From assembly GCA_030141605.1 (NCBI GenBank), contig JAQGDQ010000433.1, positions 122,501-186,500 on the forward strand: a stretch of 64,000 bases of DNA, in the 5' to 3' direction. The notes beneath the pieces are model-generated. The model ran no database searches, had not been told where the DNA came from, and worked only from the letters and a program-made list of their open reading frames with translations. This stretch comes from Tubiluchus corallicola (lineage: Eukaryota; Priapulida; Priapulimorpha; Priapulimorphida; Tubiluchidae). Shown in pieces: positions 33,764 to 45,597 of this stretch (the stretch's first letter is position 1; every line of letters starts with the position of its first letter). A program made the position numbers and the translations under genes.

Positions 33764-34585
33764 CAGTATCAGTGTTGGCTCGTGTATGGGTACTGCAGCA
33801 CCCCCATTCAATACTATCTATAATATACATTATAATAAGTCTTTTCTCTTTAGTTCTTTCTTTATACTTGTAGGGAACCAGAGCACGTGAGGGTAGCATT
33901 GTTTGCTTCACAGCCTAGCACAGTGGCGCTCCAACAACGCGGTGTTTGTCTGTTATGCGCATGCAGCCACTGCGCACATATCAACTCGGGTAAAGAAAGT
34001 ACTGTCGCTCACACAGTCTGTTTTCAGTTGTCATGTGTTCACCGTGCTTGAATCAAGCTTGAACTGCGACAATTTAGGCTATTAGTAAATAAAAAATATT
34101 TTTTCGTTTAGGATTTTATCAAGTATATTTATAAACCTTCCTATGTTTTGTTTGTTTGAAATTACAAGTTACAACATTAAAATTACCCAAGTTTGGTTCG
34201 TTTTACACAGTATTAAAACAATGGCTAAAATTTTCTGAAGCAGCACCCCCGCTAATTTTAGCTACGACCTGCCACTGAACAGTTTGATTGTGTGAGACTA
34301 TTAATGTTTTGAAAACGTTAATCATTTAGGCTTGTTAGTCACTGCAATAAACGCATAAGTTATTATAGCTTGCAAATCTAATAAGAGTCCAAGAACAAAA
34401 TTAATCTTTAGAAAACAAAGTCAAATAAAGACTTAGAAGATGCTTAGCAATAAAGGATTGTACAAAGTGGTACCATATGTAAGTGCCATCAATGATAATG
34501 TGTACAGGTGAAGCGGACGTTAATACTTTCTTTGCAAGGCAAAAGAGAAAGCTCTTTGTACTTTGAAAATATATAGAAAAATATG
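33764..34585. other. Intronic stretch with possible hAT-like ends
   Basis: CAGTGGCGCTCC at about 33921 and, inverted, CAGTGGCAGGTCGTAG ending at about 34277 look like hAT-type ends about 356 bp apart. An AGCAGCACCCCC motif lies near each. The expected 8-bp target duplication is absent. Otherwise nothing recognised. Confidence 0.35.
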
Positions 34586-35129
34586 GTTACAGGAAAACAG
34601 GACAATTGTGTAAATATTAGTTCAAAGTAAAGTATGTTCTAAAATATTGAAAACTACAACAGTTTTTTTAAATCAAAGTTTAGATAATAATTATCTCGGA
34701 TAGTTAAATTTTGTTGAACTTTCAAAGCTACACGTTGCTCAGTGAATTCACTAAGACTGGCAATAGCGCCTTTTTGTCACATGGCCGACAAATAGGCGTG
34801 GTACCGTGATAAGCATGACCGTGAACAGTGTCCGTCTGTGGCGTTAGTGTGACGTAGGCTCATTTTCGTGACATCACATCAGCGTCTTATAGCAATGTTC
34901 GTTTACGCAAACGGGCTTGACGTGCAGAGAAGGCGCCTACCATGGCACAAACTGTGTGGTTAGTTTGTGACGTAAGCGATAGCTGTGTTCGGTTGTCGTT
35001 AATTAACTATCCAAGGTAATCATTCAAATATTAGAAACAATTGCTAACTTTTATAGGAACGAAAATGTATACTTTGGACAGTAAATTAAAATGAGATTGA
35101 GTCTAATCAATCGTTCCGTTTTCCTTTAA
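34586..35129 (+). mobile_element. Family B TTAA element, copy 4
   Basis: From AGGAAAACAGGACAATTGTG (left TTAA lost) to ATCGTTCCGTTTTCCTTTAA. The interior matches copies 2 and 3 closely. Confidence 0.8.
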
Positions 35130-36326
35130 CATGTTAGCACTGTTATAAGAGGCAATTTTCACCGTAGAATCTTTAGATTGTAACCACCCACTGAATGTCC
35201 TCCTATCTCGTGATGGTAGATCAGTGGAAATATTCTAAAATTGTCTTTTATTCCTTTTTAAGACATTTTGATTGTCATAAGGTGCTTGCAAACCAAAACC
35301 GTCCATTGTCGGCATATTAAAACTACGTTATTATGCTTCAAAATAGAATGCACCAAAATTTGGTCAAATGTCAATTTTTCGATTTTTACAAAAACAAACG
35401 CTAAATATGTTGGACTTTTATATTTTAGCATCATTTATAAAGAAAATGTTTAAAAAATACAAAGAATTTAATTTTATAACCTCACACCCAGTTTTCTGGC
35501 AAGAGACTAGTAATAACTCGTAACTGCAATAACTTGTATTTTCAAACTCTAACATGTTGCTTCGGTTTTTTCTGTTGCCAAGCCCAGATCTTCGTCAAGA
35601 AGAGCCATCTACTGAACTTAAACATAACCTCAATGTGTTTTTGCAATGTCCATAGCAACCAACATTTACGCAGTTGTTAAGTGCTTTGTAGAGACGCGAC
35701 AAAAAACAATGGCTATCATTAACAGTGATTTTCTCAAGGTTATGTTTTCCAGTGTGTAGCCTGCACCTCAACTTCAACATCGATTATTTCAGCTTAGAAA
35801 TAACATAGAGTGATGAACTTGGTATCAAAATGGTCATTATGAAATGGAGATTCAGGATATGGGAATAACTAGAAAAGCTTAAATGCCGACTTACGGATGA
35901 TTTTGCTATGCTATGCTTATTTTCATTGAAACATCATTCGCGTAGTCTATTTTATGCTTTCATAAGAACAGCTCGTAAGATAAATTTGATTTCTGGAAAT
36001 TTCTTAGCGCTCGTTTCAACCTTTGTTTATTGTAGCTATTAAAGCAACAATATTGGGCGGCTTCATAATAAATTTAGCGCGGAAATACAAGAATGAACGC
36101 GTTTTTGTCCGCCATTGCGTTGACAATGCATTTTTATTAACGCAATATCTCGGCGTGGATGAGTAACGTGTTACTGCAAAATACAGAGAAGCTATATTAT
36201 TGTTTAAATTCGCCAGTATGATGATGGCGTTGCAATAAAATCTAGAACTTCAGAGCAAGTGCAAGTATAAGATAGGAACTAACAAAGACATAATCGGTAA
36301 AGAGTTAACAGCTCATATCGTTTATC
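35130..36326. other. Intronic stretch, nothing recognised
   Basis: AT-rich intron 4-5 sequence of the RhoGAP gene. No exon with matching phase and homology, RNA gene or clear transposon was found. Confidence 0.5.
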
Positions 36327-37098
36327 GTTCTCTCTTCTCTTCTCTTCTCTTCTCTTCTCTTCTCTTCTCTTCTCTTCTCTTCTCTTCTCTTCTCTTCTCT
36401 TCTCTTCTCTTCTCTTCTCTTCTCTTCTCTTCTCTTCTCTTCTCTTCTCTTCTCTTCTCTTCTCTTCTCCTCTCTTCTCTTTTCTGCTCTCTTCTCTTCT
36501 TCTCTTCTCTTCTATTCTCTTCTCTTCTCGCCTCTTCTCTTCTCTTCTCCTCTCCTTTTCTCTCCTCTCTTCTCTTCTCTCCCCCTCTCCTCTCTTTTCT
36601 CTTCTCTTCTCTTCTCTCTCTTCTCGTCTCTTCTCGTCTCCTCTCTTCTCTTCTCTTCTCTTCTCTTCTCTTCTCTTCTCTTCTCTTCTCTTCTCTTCTC
36701 TTCTCTTCTCTTCTCTTCTCTTCTCTTCTCTTCTCTTCTCTTCTCTTCTCTTCTCTTCTCTTCTCTTCTCTTCTCTTCTCTTCTCTTCTCTTCTCTTCTC
36801 TTCTCTTCTCTTCTCTTCTCTTCTCTTCTCTTTTCTTCTCTTCTCCTCTTCTCTTCTCTCTTCCCTTTTCTTCTCTTCTCTTCTCTTCTCTTCTCTTCTC
36901 TTCTCTTCTCTTCTCTTCTCTTCTCTTCTCTTCTCTTCTCTTCTCTTCTCTTCTCTTCTCTTCTCTTCTCTTCTCTCCTCTCCTCTCCTCTCCTCTCCTC
37001 TCCTCTCCTCTCCTCTCCTCTCCATCCATCCATCCATCCATCCATCCATGCATCCATCCATCCATCCATCCATCCATCCATCCATCCATCCATCCATA
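36327..37098. repeat. (CTTCT)n pyrimidine array then (CCTCT)n and (CATC)n
   Basis: About 700 bp of strict polypyrimidine: CTTCT pentamers interrupted at 36468-36640 by a shuffled CT-only block, then CCTCT units (36974-37020), then CATC tetramers (37021-37098) and a short ATTC run to 37138. The minus strand gives open Arg/Glu/Lys-rich frames of up to 282 codons that are repeat artefacts. The polypurine/polypyrimidine asymmetry over about 690 bp favours triplex formation. Confidence 0.96.
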
Positions 37099-37138
37099 CA
37101 CCTACCCACAAAGCCAAATTCATTCATTCATTCATTCA

Positions 37139-38634
37139 TCCACTGACTCATCATTACTAATCCAGCCAAACCAGTTGGCAACTAGTTCATCCTTCAATAC
37201 GCCGCACATTGAAAAGTTACAATTACCGTGTTCTAAAACAAACAAAACAGAGAAATTCCCAAGACAGGCAGCATCTATTAAAGAATCAGGTTAAAATAAT
37301 CAAATTTCAGTTGCGTCAAATTAGTCCTCAAAAACAGAAATCAGCTTATTATGGCGTTACACGAAAAATCATTTCGTCTCTTGCAATTTTTCCGTTTTTT
37401 CGTGTTTTTATAAAAATCAAAATGACAGAAGCAACTAAAAATTATTTTTCAGAAAATGTCAAAAGTGCCAAGCTTGTTTTTCCATTTACAAAGTGCCACA
37501 CAGGAGCTTAAATGAACAGCTTATTTAATATGATTTTATGTCTGCTTATTCTTACATTACGTAAGAAATAATAAATAATTTCTTACAGATTTTGGAAGCA
37601 TTTTTTGGTATTCTTTGCATTGATGTGATCTCAGTTTTAGCATAAACTTTATTTATTTTACGTGGATTGACATACAGTAATATTTACTGATTGGAGTTTT
37701 TCCACTGTGTAACAGATAGATTTTAGTTAAGAACAGATATATATATACAACTGGTTATCAAGAATATAGTTACACAGATAGTTAGTTCAAAAACACAAGT
37801 AATTCATTAGTTAACACTTAAAATTGAAATATACAAAGGTCACAGAGTACAGAAGCGACACCAGAAACAATAGTCAATGTACATCATCCTATTAGTTGTA
37901 CAAAAGTATGATTGCTCAATATCTGGTGTTTAATTCAAAATAATTCAGATTACAATTCAATATACAATTACATGTACAATCAATTAGCAAAACGTTTAGT
38001 AGACTTTTTGTAGTTCTGCAACAATATGAAGAGAATGGCACTGGATGGATGACCTGAATTGAGTTTATAAAAAATGTCGTTGTAAATAATAGCAGGTCTA
38101 GCGTTGGCATGTAATTCTTGAGTTATGTGTCGATAATAACAGAGCTGATCTAATAATAGTGTAGTGTGTACGTCATAGTTTGAGCATTCAAAAATTTAAT
38201 GGTGGGAACTCTCAATCGAATTGTTGCAGCTAGGTGAAAGGCCATCGGTCAATTTTCTATTCTAAACGTAACTATCGAGAACTACGCCAGTATGATGCTT
38301 CTGGAGTAAAAGTGTTTATTTATGATTGCATTGATCTGTCCTTGCAAACCTGTTTCATAGTATACATTTAACTCTATGTAAAGTGTGCAAATTTGCCTAA
38401 ACTAGTTTTGTATACATTCCCAATTAGCCGTGTAATCATTTGCATCCAGGCTTCCTTCTCAGTAGGCATATAAAGATGTAATCTTGCCTAAATTTTCCTA
38501 GCTTGTCTGGGGTGTCATACCACTGTCAAGTCACTCCACCTCCTCATTGTCGAGGATAATCCAGGGGAAGAACTAGGTATGTATTTAGTCTTGTAATCGT
38601 GGCTCTTTTCACTCATGTTCTTTTATATGTAACA
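37139..38634. other. AT-rich intronic stretch, nothing recognised
   Basis: A 100-codon open frame at 37209-37511 (plus) has no recognisable domains and lies antisense within the RhoGAP intron, so I do not call it a gene. Confidence 0.5.
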
Positions 38635-39165
38635 CTCTCATAACGTAGCAATGGCTTCAACTTTCGTAACGTAGCATTAGCTGCAGATCCTTCATAGCGT
38701 AGTATTAGCTGCAGATCTTTCATAACGTAACATTAGCTGTAGATCTTTCATAACGTAGCATTAGCTGCAGATCTTTCATAACGTAGCATTAGCTGCAGAT
38801 CTTTCATAACGTAGCATTAGCTGCAGATCTTTCATAACGTAGCATTAGCTGCAGATCTTTCATAACGTAGCATTAGCTGTAGATCTTTCATAACGTAGCA
38901 TTAGCTGTAGATCTTTCATAACGTAGCATTAGCTGTAGATCTTTCATAACGTAGCATTAGCTGCAGATCTTTCATAACGTAGCATTAGCTCTAGATCTTT
39001 CATAACGTAGCATTAGCTGCAGATCTTTCATAACGTAGCATTAGCTGTAGATCTTTCATAACGTAGCATTAGCTGTAGATCTTTCATAACGTAGCATTAG
39101 CTGTAGATCTTTCATAACGTAGCATTAGCTGTAGATCTTTCATAACGTAGCATTAGCTTTTCCAT
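38635..39165. repeat. 28-bp minisatellite, about 19 copies
   Basis: The unit is ctttcataacgtagcattag followed by ctgcagat. The main variants are CTGCAGAT, CTGTAGAT and CTCTAGAT. Central copies are almost identical and the left edge is degenerate. There are no spacers, so it is a satellite and not an interspersed array. Confidence 0.95.
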
Positions 39166-39678
39166 TTTAGCATTTCATAACATTTCCATTAATCTTGTAA
39201 TTGTTGTCTTTTTGTCTAATATCAATCATTGTAAATACCATAGTATATACTAAATCATTAATAACTATGCGCATATTTTGATTTCATCGTTCTTGTTTTC
39301 TGTTATTAGGGTATCAGCAAATTCAATTCATATACATTTTCCACCTAGCTACTGTCAGTTTCAGCATGGTGCAAGTCCAATGTCTAACTATGCTTGATGT
39401 CTTATGCATAACCTCTATAGGTACCTTAACCTAATTACAGCAACTAATTAAGCTTCACAGCGTGTGAGTGTCATGACGCAGCAAAATAATAATATTTGTC
39501 AACAAAGCGGCAAGATCAAATAATGTTGCGTGAATGGTGCTTGGATTGCAACATCAAATTAGGTTGACAAGACACTAATAACAGTGTGCTTTGTGGAGGT
39601 AAACTATTTTTGACCCGCCCCCCATTTTTCAAGATGAGACAAATAGTATGTGTGTGCGCGTGTGCGAAGAGCGCGGGT

Positions 39679-40249
39679 TTAAGGAAGATAGGATGATTTT
39701 TCAAAAATTGTCCCATTTTCAAGTACTGTAAAAAGTATACATTTTAACACTAATAATACTGGAAAAGCGTTTCTGATAATTATTAAATAATAGATTAAAA
39801 ACTTATTTAACGACGGGCGAGCCCAACTATTGATGACATCACAAACTAACCTAATTTTCAACATCAAAAATTTTCCACGAGCGTGTCGCAAGTGTTTGCG
39901 GAAGCGAAAATTGGAGTACAGTGTTACTGTATGATATTCAGTGTATTGTAGTAAAACTAGGCAAGTTTTAAGATAAAAATTCTAATTTCAAATTTACTGC
40001 TGTGCTCACGCATGAGCTGTCGAACGTGTGTAGTTCGTCTCAGACTAACACATCTGAAATGAAAAGTACAGCACCGCTGTTTTTTGTACAATGCGCTTCC
40101 GAAATGCAGGCGCTAGTGCCCGTCTAACTAGCGAATGGCGAAATGCACGGAACGTAAAATTGTGTTTATGCGGTAAAAATTCTTTCTTGTAAGTCATTTT
40201 CGAAAACATACAGACATACAGTTTAACATTGGGTTCGGTTTTGCTTTAA
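39679..40249 (-). mobile_element. Family A TTAA element, copy 5, full length
   Basis: A 571-bp copy from TTAAGGAAGATAGGATGATT to GGGTTCGGTTTTGCTTTAA, with TTAA at both boundaries. Confidence 0.82.
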
Positions 40250-40271
40250 GTGAAAGAGAATTAAATCTGTT

Positions 40272-40870
40272 AAAGGAAAAGACAAGTCGTTTAGTATGTT
40301 GTTTTTTGCTGTTATCACTTACAGTTAGAAAAATGTAACAAGGAAATTTGCAAAAAACTGTCTGTAAAGCATAAAGTTAATTTATACTACTCCGTAGGCC
40401 TAATTAAATTTTCAGGCATAGTGGTAGCCTCCATTCGCTTGAAAGTTATGACGTAACTGGTGGACTTCATGACTTTTTGTAAGTGCACTCTGTTAAACTA
40501 ATTCAAAACTTCTGCAGTTTACTTAATGCTTGTGTAAAATATCATAAATTTAGATATTTAATTTTTTTTGTGAAATCTTGTTATACTTTAGACGAAAATT
40601 GACAGTGTGCTGCTTTTCTACCGTTGATGAGTGACGTCATTGGTGGAAGAATAGGCGCTCAAAATCTGTTCGTCCAACCCTAACCCTAACCAAGTGATTT
40701 TGCTAATTACATGAGGCACTTATCATGCTGTTATTCGCAGCCGACAGCTAGTGTATTTTAACATCATGTTGTGAAGTTTACAGGTTACTTGCTTCTAACA
40801 TTATTGTAGTTCAAGCTTTGGCACATTTTTTGAGCAACCTGGTAGCAGCAGGTCTTCCATATCTGTCTTC
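40272..40870. mobile_element. Family D TTAA element, copy 2
   Basis: Starts TTAAAGGAAAAGACAAGTCG and parallels 13858-14355 in its left half. Its right half includes a single copy of the sequence (GTGTGCTGCTTTTCTACCGT, then GACGTCATTGGTGGAAGAAT) that is tandemly amplified at 42632-43040. A CCCTAACCCTAACC word lies at 40676-40689. Confidence 0.6.
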
Positions 40871-40871
40871 A

Positions 40872-41660
40872 TGTTTTATTTATTTTATTTCATTTCGTAA
40901 TCTTCAAAGTACAATACACGAGTGACAAGGCAGTTGAAAAGGACTACTACCACAGTGCAAATTAAAGTGATGATAATACTATAAGTAGAAGATTACGGTA
41001 AAAACACAATAGCTGCTTACACGTATTGCACGCGTTTGCGAAAGCGAAAATTGAAGTACAGTGCTACTGTAAGAGATTTAGTGTATTATACTAAAACTAG
41101 GCAAGTTTTGATATAAATTTGATACACATGAGCTGTCAAATGTGTGTAGTTCGTCACAAACTAACACATCTGAAATGGTACAGCACCTGTTCAGCAAAAA
41201 GAACGAAGAACAACTGGCGCGAAAGTGAAATTGGTGTGTTAATAATTTTTTTCACGTAAATCATTTTTGATTAATATAGTATGTTTCCTTTCAATAGTTT
41301 AAAGAGTAGATTGATTTGACGTACAGTTTAAGATTGCGTCCAGTTTTGCATTACGTATTATTTCTCCCTTCCTAAAACATTAGCTAATCACATTTATTTG
41401 TAAGATTTTATTATATATGTACACTTGTATATTTGGATTGAATAAATCTAATCTAATCTAAACCGTCTGTTGAAAAGGTAAAAATTTGCTAAAATCAACA
41501 TGGCATAGCAGTTTTTTAAATAATTTTCTGTTGCCAGCATTTACAGTAGGAACATCATTCACATATGATGGCAGTTTATTCCATAAACTTACAACTCTGT
41601 TGCTGAAGAAATGTTTAAAGCAGTTAAGTGAGATTTTTATCACTTGTAATTTCATATGAA
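40872..41660 (-). mobile_element. LINE 3' ends, two, split by a family A fragment
   Basis: On the minus strand, 41660-41460 encodes KHFFSNRVVSLWNKLPSYVN, a standard LINE polyprotein C-terminus, then stops; its tail ends AATAAATCTAATCTAATCTA (reading plus, 41440-41459). A second LINE 3' UTR (40872-41020) matches 53590-53760. Between them, 41021-41352 is a truncated family A copy. The C-terminal coding sequence touches RhoGAP exon 4, and the apparent 152-codon frame joins the two artificially. Confidence 0.7.
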
Positions 41661-41705
41661 GGCTTCGGACACCCGAACAGCTACCGCATTTTAAAATGCA
41701 CTTAC

Positions 41706-41880
41706 CGTATTTTTCTAAATGATCCAAACAAGTGCTGACAATATGGGGAACCTTCGGGGACATCGGACAAAGACTTCTCTTGCGTTCTTTCTTTGCTGCC
41801 TCAGCCATGGCGGTCGATAATGATAATGCTTCTAATAAATCGTGATGTACGTCTGATAGAGAATCCGGCGATACATCACT
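41706..41880 (-). CDS. ARHGAP6-like exon 4: start of RhoGAP domain
   Basis: The acceptor TTATGTCACAG lies before 41880 and the donor GTAAGT follows 41706. It holds 58 codons plus one base: SDVSPDSLSDVHHDLLEALS, then AKKERKRSLCP and VPHIVSTCLDHLEKYG. It corresponds to the vertebrate segment [20 protein letters not shown]...VPRLVDSCCQHLEKHG as I recall it. The final G is completed by exon 5. Sequence beyond 41706 in the same frame is LINE. Confidence 0.95.
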
Positions 41881-41943
41881 CTGTGACATAAAAAAAGTTT
41901 TACTTATTAGACACATATCTCAATTCACTGACATGGTTAATGA

Positions 41944-42498
41944 TTAAAGGAAGACAGGATAATCTTTCATATACTACCCCATTTTCAGATCCGATAAAAA
42001 GTATACATTTTAGCCAATTAATACTGCAAAAGCGTTTCTGATAAGTAAATAATAGATTAAAAACTTAATTAACGGCGGGTGAGCACAACTATTGATGACA
42101 TCACAAACTAACATATTTTTCAGCCGCAAAAATATTCCATGAGCGTCTTGCACGTGTTTGCAAAAGCAAAAATTGAAGTACAGCGCTACTGTAAGATATT
42201 CAGTGTGTTGTGCTAAAACTAGGCACGACAAGAACTAGCGCATCGGAACCGAGAGGTACTGCACCTGTTTTTTGTGTGACGAGTTTGTGAAATTCAGCCG
42301 TGAGTGCGCGTCCAACTAGAGAATGACGAAATGCATATAAAACAAAAACCTGGTGGCGCGAACATGAAATTGCGTTTGTGTGGTAATAATTCTTTCACGT
42401 AAGTCATTTTTGAAAAAAAATAGTATGTTTCCTTTCAATATTCTAAAGGCTAGATTGTTTTGACCAGTAGTTTAAGATTGGATTCGGTTTTGCTTTAA
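41944..42498 (-). mobile_element. Family A TTAA element, copy 7, full length
   Basis: A 555-bp copy from TTAAAGGAAGACAGGATAAT to GGATTCGGTTTTGCTTTAA. Its left edge is 63 bp upstream of the RhoGAP exon 4 acceptor. Confidence 0.82.
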
Positions 42499-42631
42499 CG
42501 AATTATTTAAACTCATTTTGAGAAATGTGTGATGATTAACTCAGATAATTTTATTTGTTGGCTTGGAATTTTAGATGAGGAATTCCTTCACGCCTAGATA
42601 CATATAGTAACGGCATATCCAAAGTACAAAG

Positions 42632-43040
42632 TATTTAATTTTTTGTAAAAACGTGTAACACTTTGAAGAGATTCACGGTGTGCTGTTTTTCTTCAGTCGA
42701 CGAATGACGTCATTGGTGGAAGAACGATTAGCTATCTAATTTTTTGTAAAAACGTGTAACACCTTGACGGAAATTCACAGTGCGCTGTTTTTCTTAAGTT
42801 GACGAATGACGTCATTGGTGGAAGAATGATTAGCTATCTAATTTTTTGTAAAAACGTGTAACACTTTGACAGAAATTCACGGTGTGCTGTTTTTCTTCAG
42901 TCGACGAATGACGTCATTGGTGGCAGAATGATTAGCTATCTAATTTTTTGTAAAAACGTGTAACACTTTGACGGAAATTCACAGTGCGCTGTTTTTCTTC
43001 AGTCGACGAATGAAGTCACTGGTGGAAGAATGGGCGACAA
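42632..43040. repeat. 102-bp tandem repeat, four copies
   Basis: Successive copies start near gctatctaattttttgtaaa at 42731, 42833 and 42935, with an exact spacing of 102 bp. Each contains CGTGTAACACTTTGAC, GTGCGCTGTTTTTCTT and GACGTCATTGGTGG. The unit is a piece of family D; flanking family D-like sequence continues to about 43110 (ATTACAAGAGGCACTTATCA). Confidence 0.9.
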
Positions 43041-43578
43041 AATGAAAGCACCCAAGCGTGTAACGAAGCGTGATTTATAGTGATTTTACTAATTACAAGA
43101 GGCACTTATCACACTTTTATTATTAAATTCTTTTCACATTTTCCGAGAACAATGAAGTATGTCTAACTTCCCAGAAGGCTTGGAATTTCTTTTGTAGTCT
43201 ATTAAGAAAATGTCCAACTGGCTGTTTTTCACGCGCAAACAAATGATGACAGTTGTAATCTGACAAGTCTGCTTTATTCAATTCTGTAACGCATTTGGCG
43301 TTTCTTCTGTTATAAATAATAACTGTTTGCTGCAATAATCCCTTCGTACACAAGGGCATTTCAAATCGATTCGCAGGCGAAAAATTATTAAAAGTTAATT
43401 TCCATAAAATCTCTTTTCACTATTCGTGTTCAAGCGTGCCAACAAAGCCTCCACATCCGGAATTGTGTAAAATTCGCGGTTGATTTTGTTTTTGGTAGTT
43501 TTGCTTCCCCGCTGTACTCACATATCTAATACGTCAAACTTTCGTTAAACGTACGTTAAATTATTTACTTTCGGGTTA

Positions 43579-43880
43579 TTCCAAATATGCTATAACAAAA
43601 TTTACAAAACTGAGAATCAGCTCTCGTACTTTGTGTAATGAAAGAGGAAGGTACGCTAAACCTAGAAAAATCCGGGCTGAAAATCGTATATGCTCGTACT
43701 GTTTAAGAAATGAAGTCAAAGACGAATTACACTTAGTTATAAAATGCCGATATTACAATGATCTTAGAGGAAAATTCTTTCACGTAAGTCGTTTTTGAAA
43801 AAATAGTTTGTTTCCTTTTAATATTTTAAAGAGTCGATTGTTTTGACATACAGCTTAAGATTGGGTCGAGTTTTGATTTA
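43579..43880. mobile_element. LINE C-terminal fragment joined to a family A fragment
   Basis: 43579-43771 (plus) repeats the LINE coding end at 32590: KLRISSRTLCNERGRYAKPR, ICSYCLRNEVKDELHLVIKC. At 43772 it switches to the family A left end in minus orientation, finishing GAGTTTTGATTTAA at about 43880. Confidence 0.7.
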
Positions 43881-43926
43881 ATTTATGTGTCAGCCATAAA
43901 ATGCACAGCAAAACGCACAAACATAA

Positions 43927-44201
43927 ACGAACACACACACACACACACGCACGAACGCATGCACACACGCACGCACACACACGCATGTACACACACACGC
44001 ACGCAGACACACACAGACACACACACACACACGCACGAACGCATGCACACACGCACGCACACACACGCATGTACACACATACGCACGCAGACACACACAC
44101 ACACACACACGCACGCACGCACGCACACACACGCATGTACACACACACGCACGCAGACACACACACACACACACGCACGCACGCACGCACACAGACACAC
44201 A
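43927..44201. repeat. (CA)n complex repeat with higher-order units
   Basis: A CA-rich array in which ACGCACGAACGCATGCACAC and ACGCATGTACACACA recur about every 70-80 bp, forming about three higher-order units. Open frames on both strands are artefacts. Confidence 0.9.
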
Positions 44202-44271
44202 CAGTTAAACTAACAGTATAAAATTTTGCTTTAGCTACATTTATCTAAAGAGATGGTAAGAAACTTAAAAG

Positions 44272-44460
44272 TATGAAACGCCAAAGTGGAATTTGTTGCT
44301 TATTTGTGAATATTCATGAATAAGTTATAAATGTTAATAATATAATTTCGAATATTCATAGTTCATTGTTTAATATTAATAATTTATAAAGTGATTCACT
44401 AGTATTCATAAATGATTTATTAATATTAAAACACATTAAATTCCACTTTGGCGTTCCATA
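44272..44460. mobile_element. 189-bp MITE with 22-bp inverted ends
   Basis: The left end TATGAAACGCCAAAGTGGAA and the right end TTCCACTTTGGCGTTCCATA are inverted repeats of about 22 bp with one mismatch. The interior is almost pure AT (TTAATATTAATAA-type). It may have TA duplications at the outermost bases. It lies 112 bp from the RhoGAP exon 3 donor. Confidence 0.8.
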
Positions 44461-44571
44461 TAAATGCAAGCCTACGACAAAGTACTTCTACCATTTACTT
44501 TAACGCAATTTTTTTACTTTGCATATCAGGCGGTTAACTTCGCGACTGAAACTTAATCGCTAATCGCTTAC

Positions 44572-44798
44572 ACGTGGTTTCCCCTTTCTTGAACGCATGC
44601 TGCTGGAATGCTTCTCAGACATGCACCTCTTCATTGGTTTATGATTGGAATGATTAGCTCTTTGGAAACTGCTGGCCAAGTCTAAACTTTCTCTTCTTTC
44701 TCTGACCAGTGAAGTGAGACGTTCTCGTTGTACGGAATCGTTACTAATGCACTTAGTGAGGGGAATTCCGAAGACAAAACCTGTTTCTCCAGTTTCTA
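44572..44798 (-). CDS. ARHGAP6-like exon 3: FGIPL block
   Basis: The acceptor TTTATTTTAG lies before 44798 and the donor GTAAGC follows 44572. It has two bases plus 75 codons and ends in phase 0. Translation: ETGETGFVFGIPLTKCISND, then SVQRERLTSLVRERRESLDL, then a basic Ser-rich stretch MRSRKGKPR. The FGIPL...ND block matches vertebrate FGMPLSQVIANDRA, conserved upstream of the GAP domain. No long ORF marks this exon; it was found by reading the intron. Confidence 0.93.
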
Positions 44799-45275
44799 CT
44801 AAAATAAAAAAATGATTCTGGTTGGTAATAATTAAAACCTATGATACACTAAAGCGTATCATAGGTACACTATATATATATATATGTTGGGTAGAGTTAC
44901 AGTCGTGATTTCAGTTGGTACCAGAACATTTGGTGCTACATTTACTGTCCTTAGAACACATGAAGTGGACAAATTATGTCATCAGTGCCCCTCAATCCAT
45001 GTATACCCATGTATACACACAGCTTTCTCCAGTTCACAAGGAAAGAGTTAGCCACTGGAATTGGAGGATTAACTGACCTTGCAGTGAAGATATCATAAAA
45101 AATCATTATTTGGAAGGTGCCATTTTGAGAATCCAAGATGGCGGTCAAGTTGATTTTGAAAAAAATGGAAAGATAATTTTTAGATGAAGGCAGATCCTTA
45201 GCTTTGCAAAAATGTATAGAATATTTAATCCCTAAAAATTTTTAACGAGCCTTATGATCAGTGTATTACGTACTA

Positions 45276-45597
45276 ATAGAACTCGCTAGCAAGTGAATGG
45301 TAGACACTGAATGTTGTAGAACTCGCTAGCAAGTGAAGGCTAGACACTGGATGCTGTTGAACTCGCTAGCTAGTGAAGGCTAGACACTGGATGCTGTAGA
45401 ACTCGCTAGCAAGTGAATAATAGACACTGGATACTGTAGAACTCGCTAGCAAGTGAAGGCTAGACACTGGATGCTGTAGAACTCGCTAGCAAGTGAAGGC
45501 TAGGCACTGGATGCTGTAGAACTCGCTAGCAAGTGAAGGCTAGACACTGGATGCTGTAGAACTCGCTAGCAAGTGAAGGCTAGACACTGGATGCTGG
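45276..45597. repeat. 40-bp minisatellite, eight copies
   Basis: The unit is gaactcgctagcaagtgaag followed by gctagacactggatgctgta. Internal GCTAGC palindromes recur. The first copies are more diverged. Confidence 0.95.

Noticed and set aside
33921-34277. hAT element with CAGTGGC ends
   Set aside because: The ends look right but no 8-bp target duplication or further TIR match was found; kept only as a weak note.
35647-35662. Fourth RFX X-box (tgtccatagcaac)
   Set aside because: The first bases do not match the consensus and there is no promoter nearby.
36279-37127. 282-codon Arg/Glu/Lys-rich ORF on the minus strand
   Set aside because: It is the reverse reading of CTTCT and CATC repeats.
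38635-39165. CRISPR-like array of 28-bp repeats
   Set aside because: The repeats are directly adjacent with no spacers, in animal DNA; it is a minisatellite.
40676-40689. Telomere-like CCCTAACCCTAACC
   Set aside because: Only two units, inside a mobile element; too short to be an interstitial telomere.
41458-41916. 152-codon frame as a single exon
   Set aside because: It fuses RhoGAP exon 4 with an unrelated LINE end through the intron; the GTAAGT donor at 41705 separates them.
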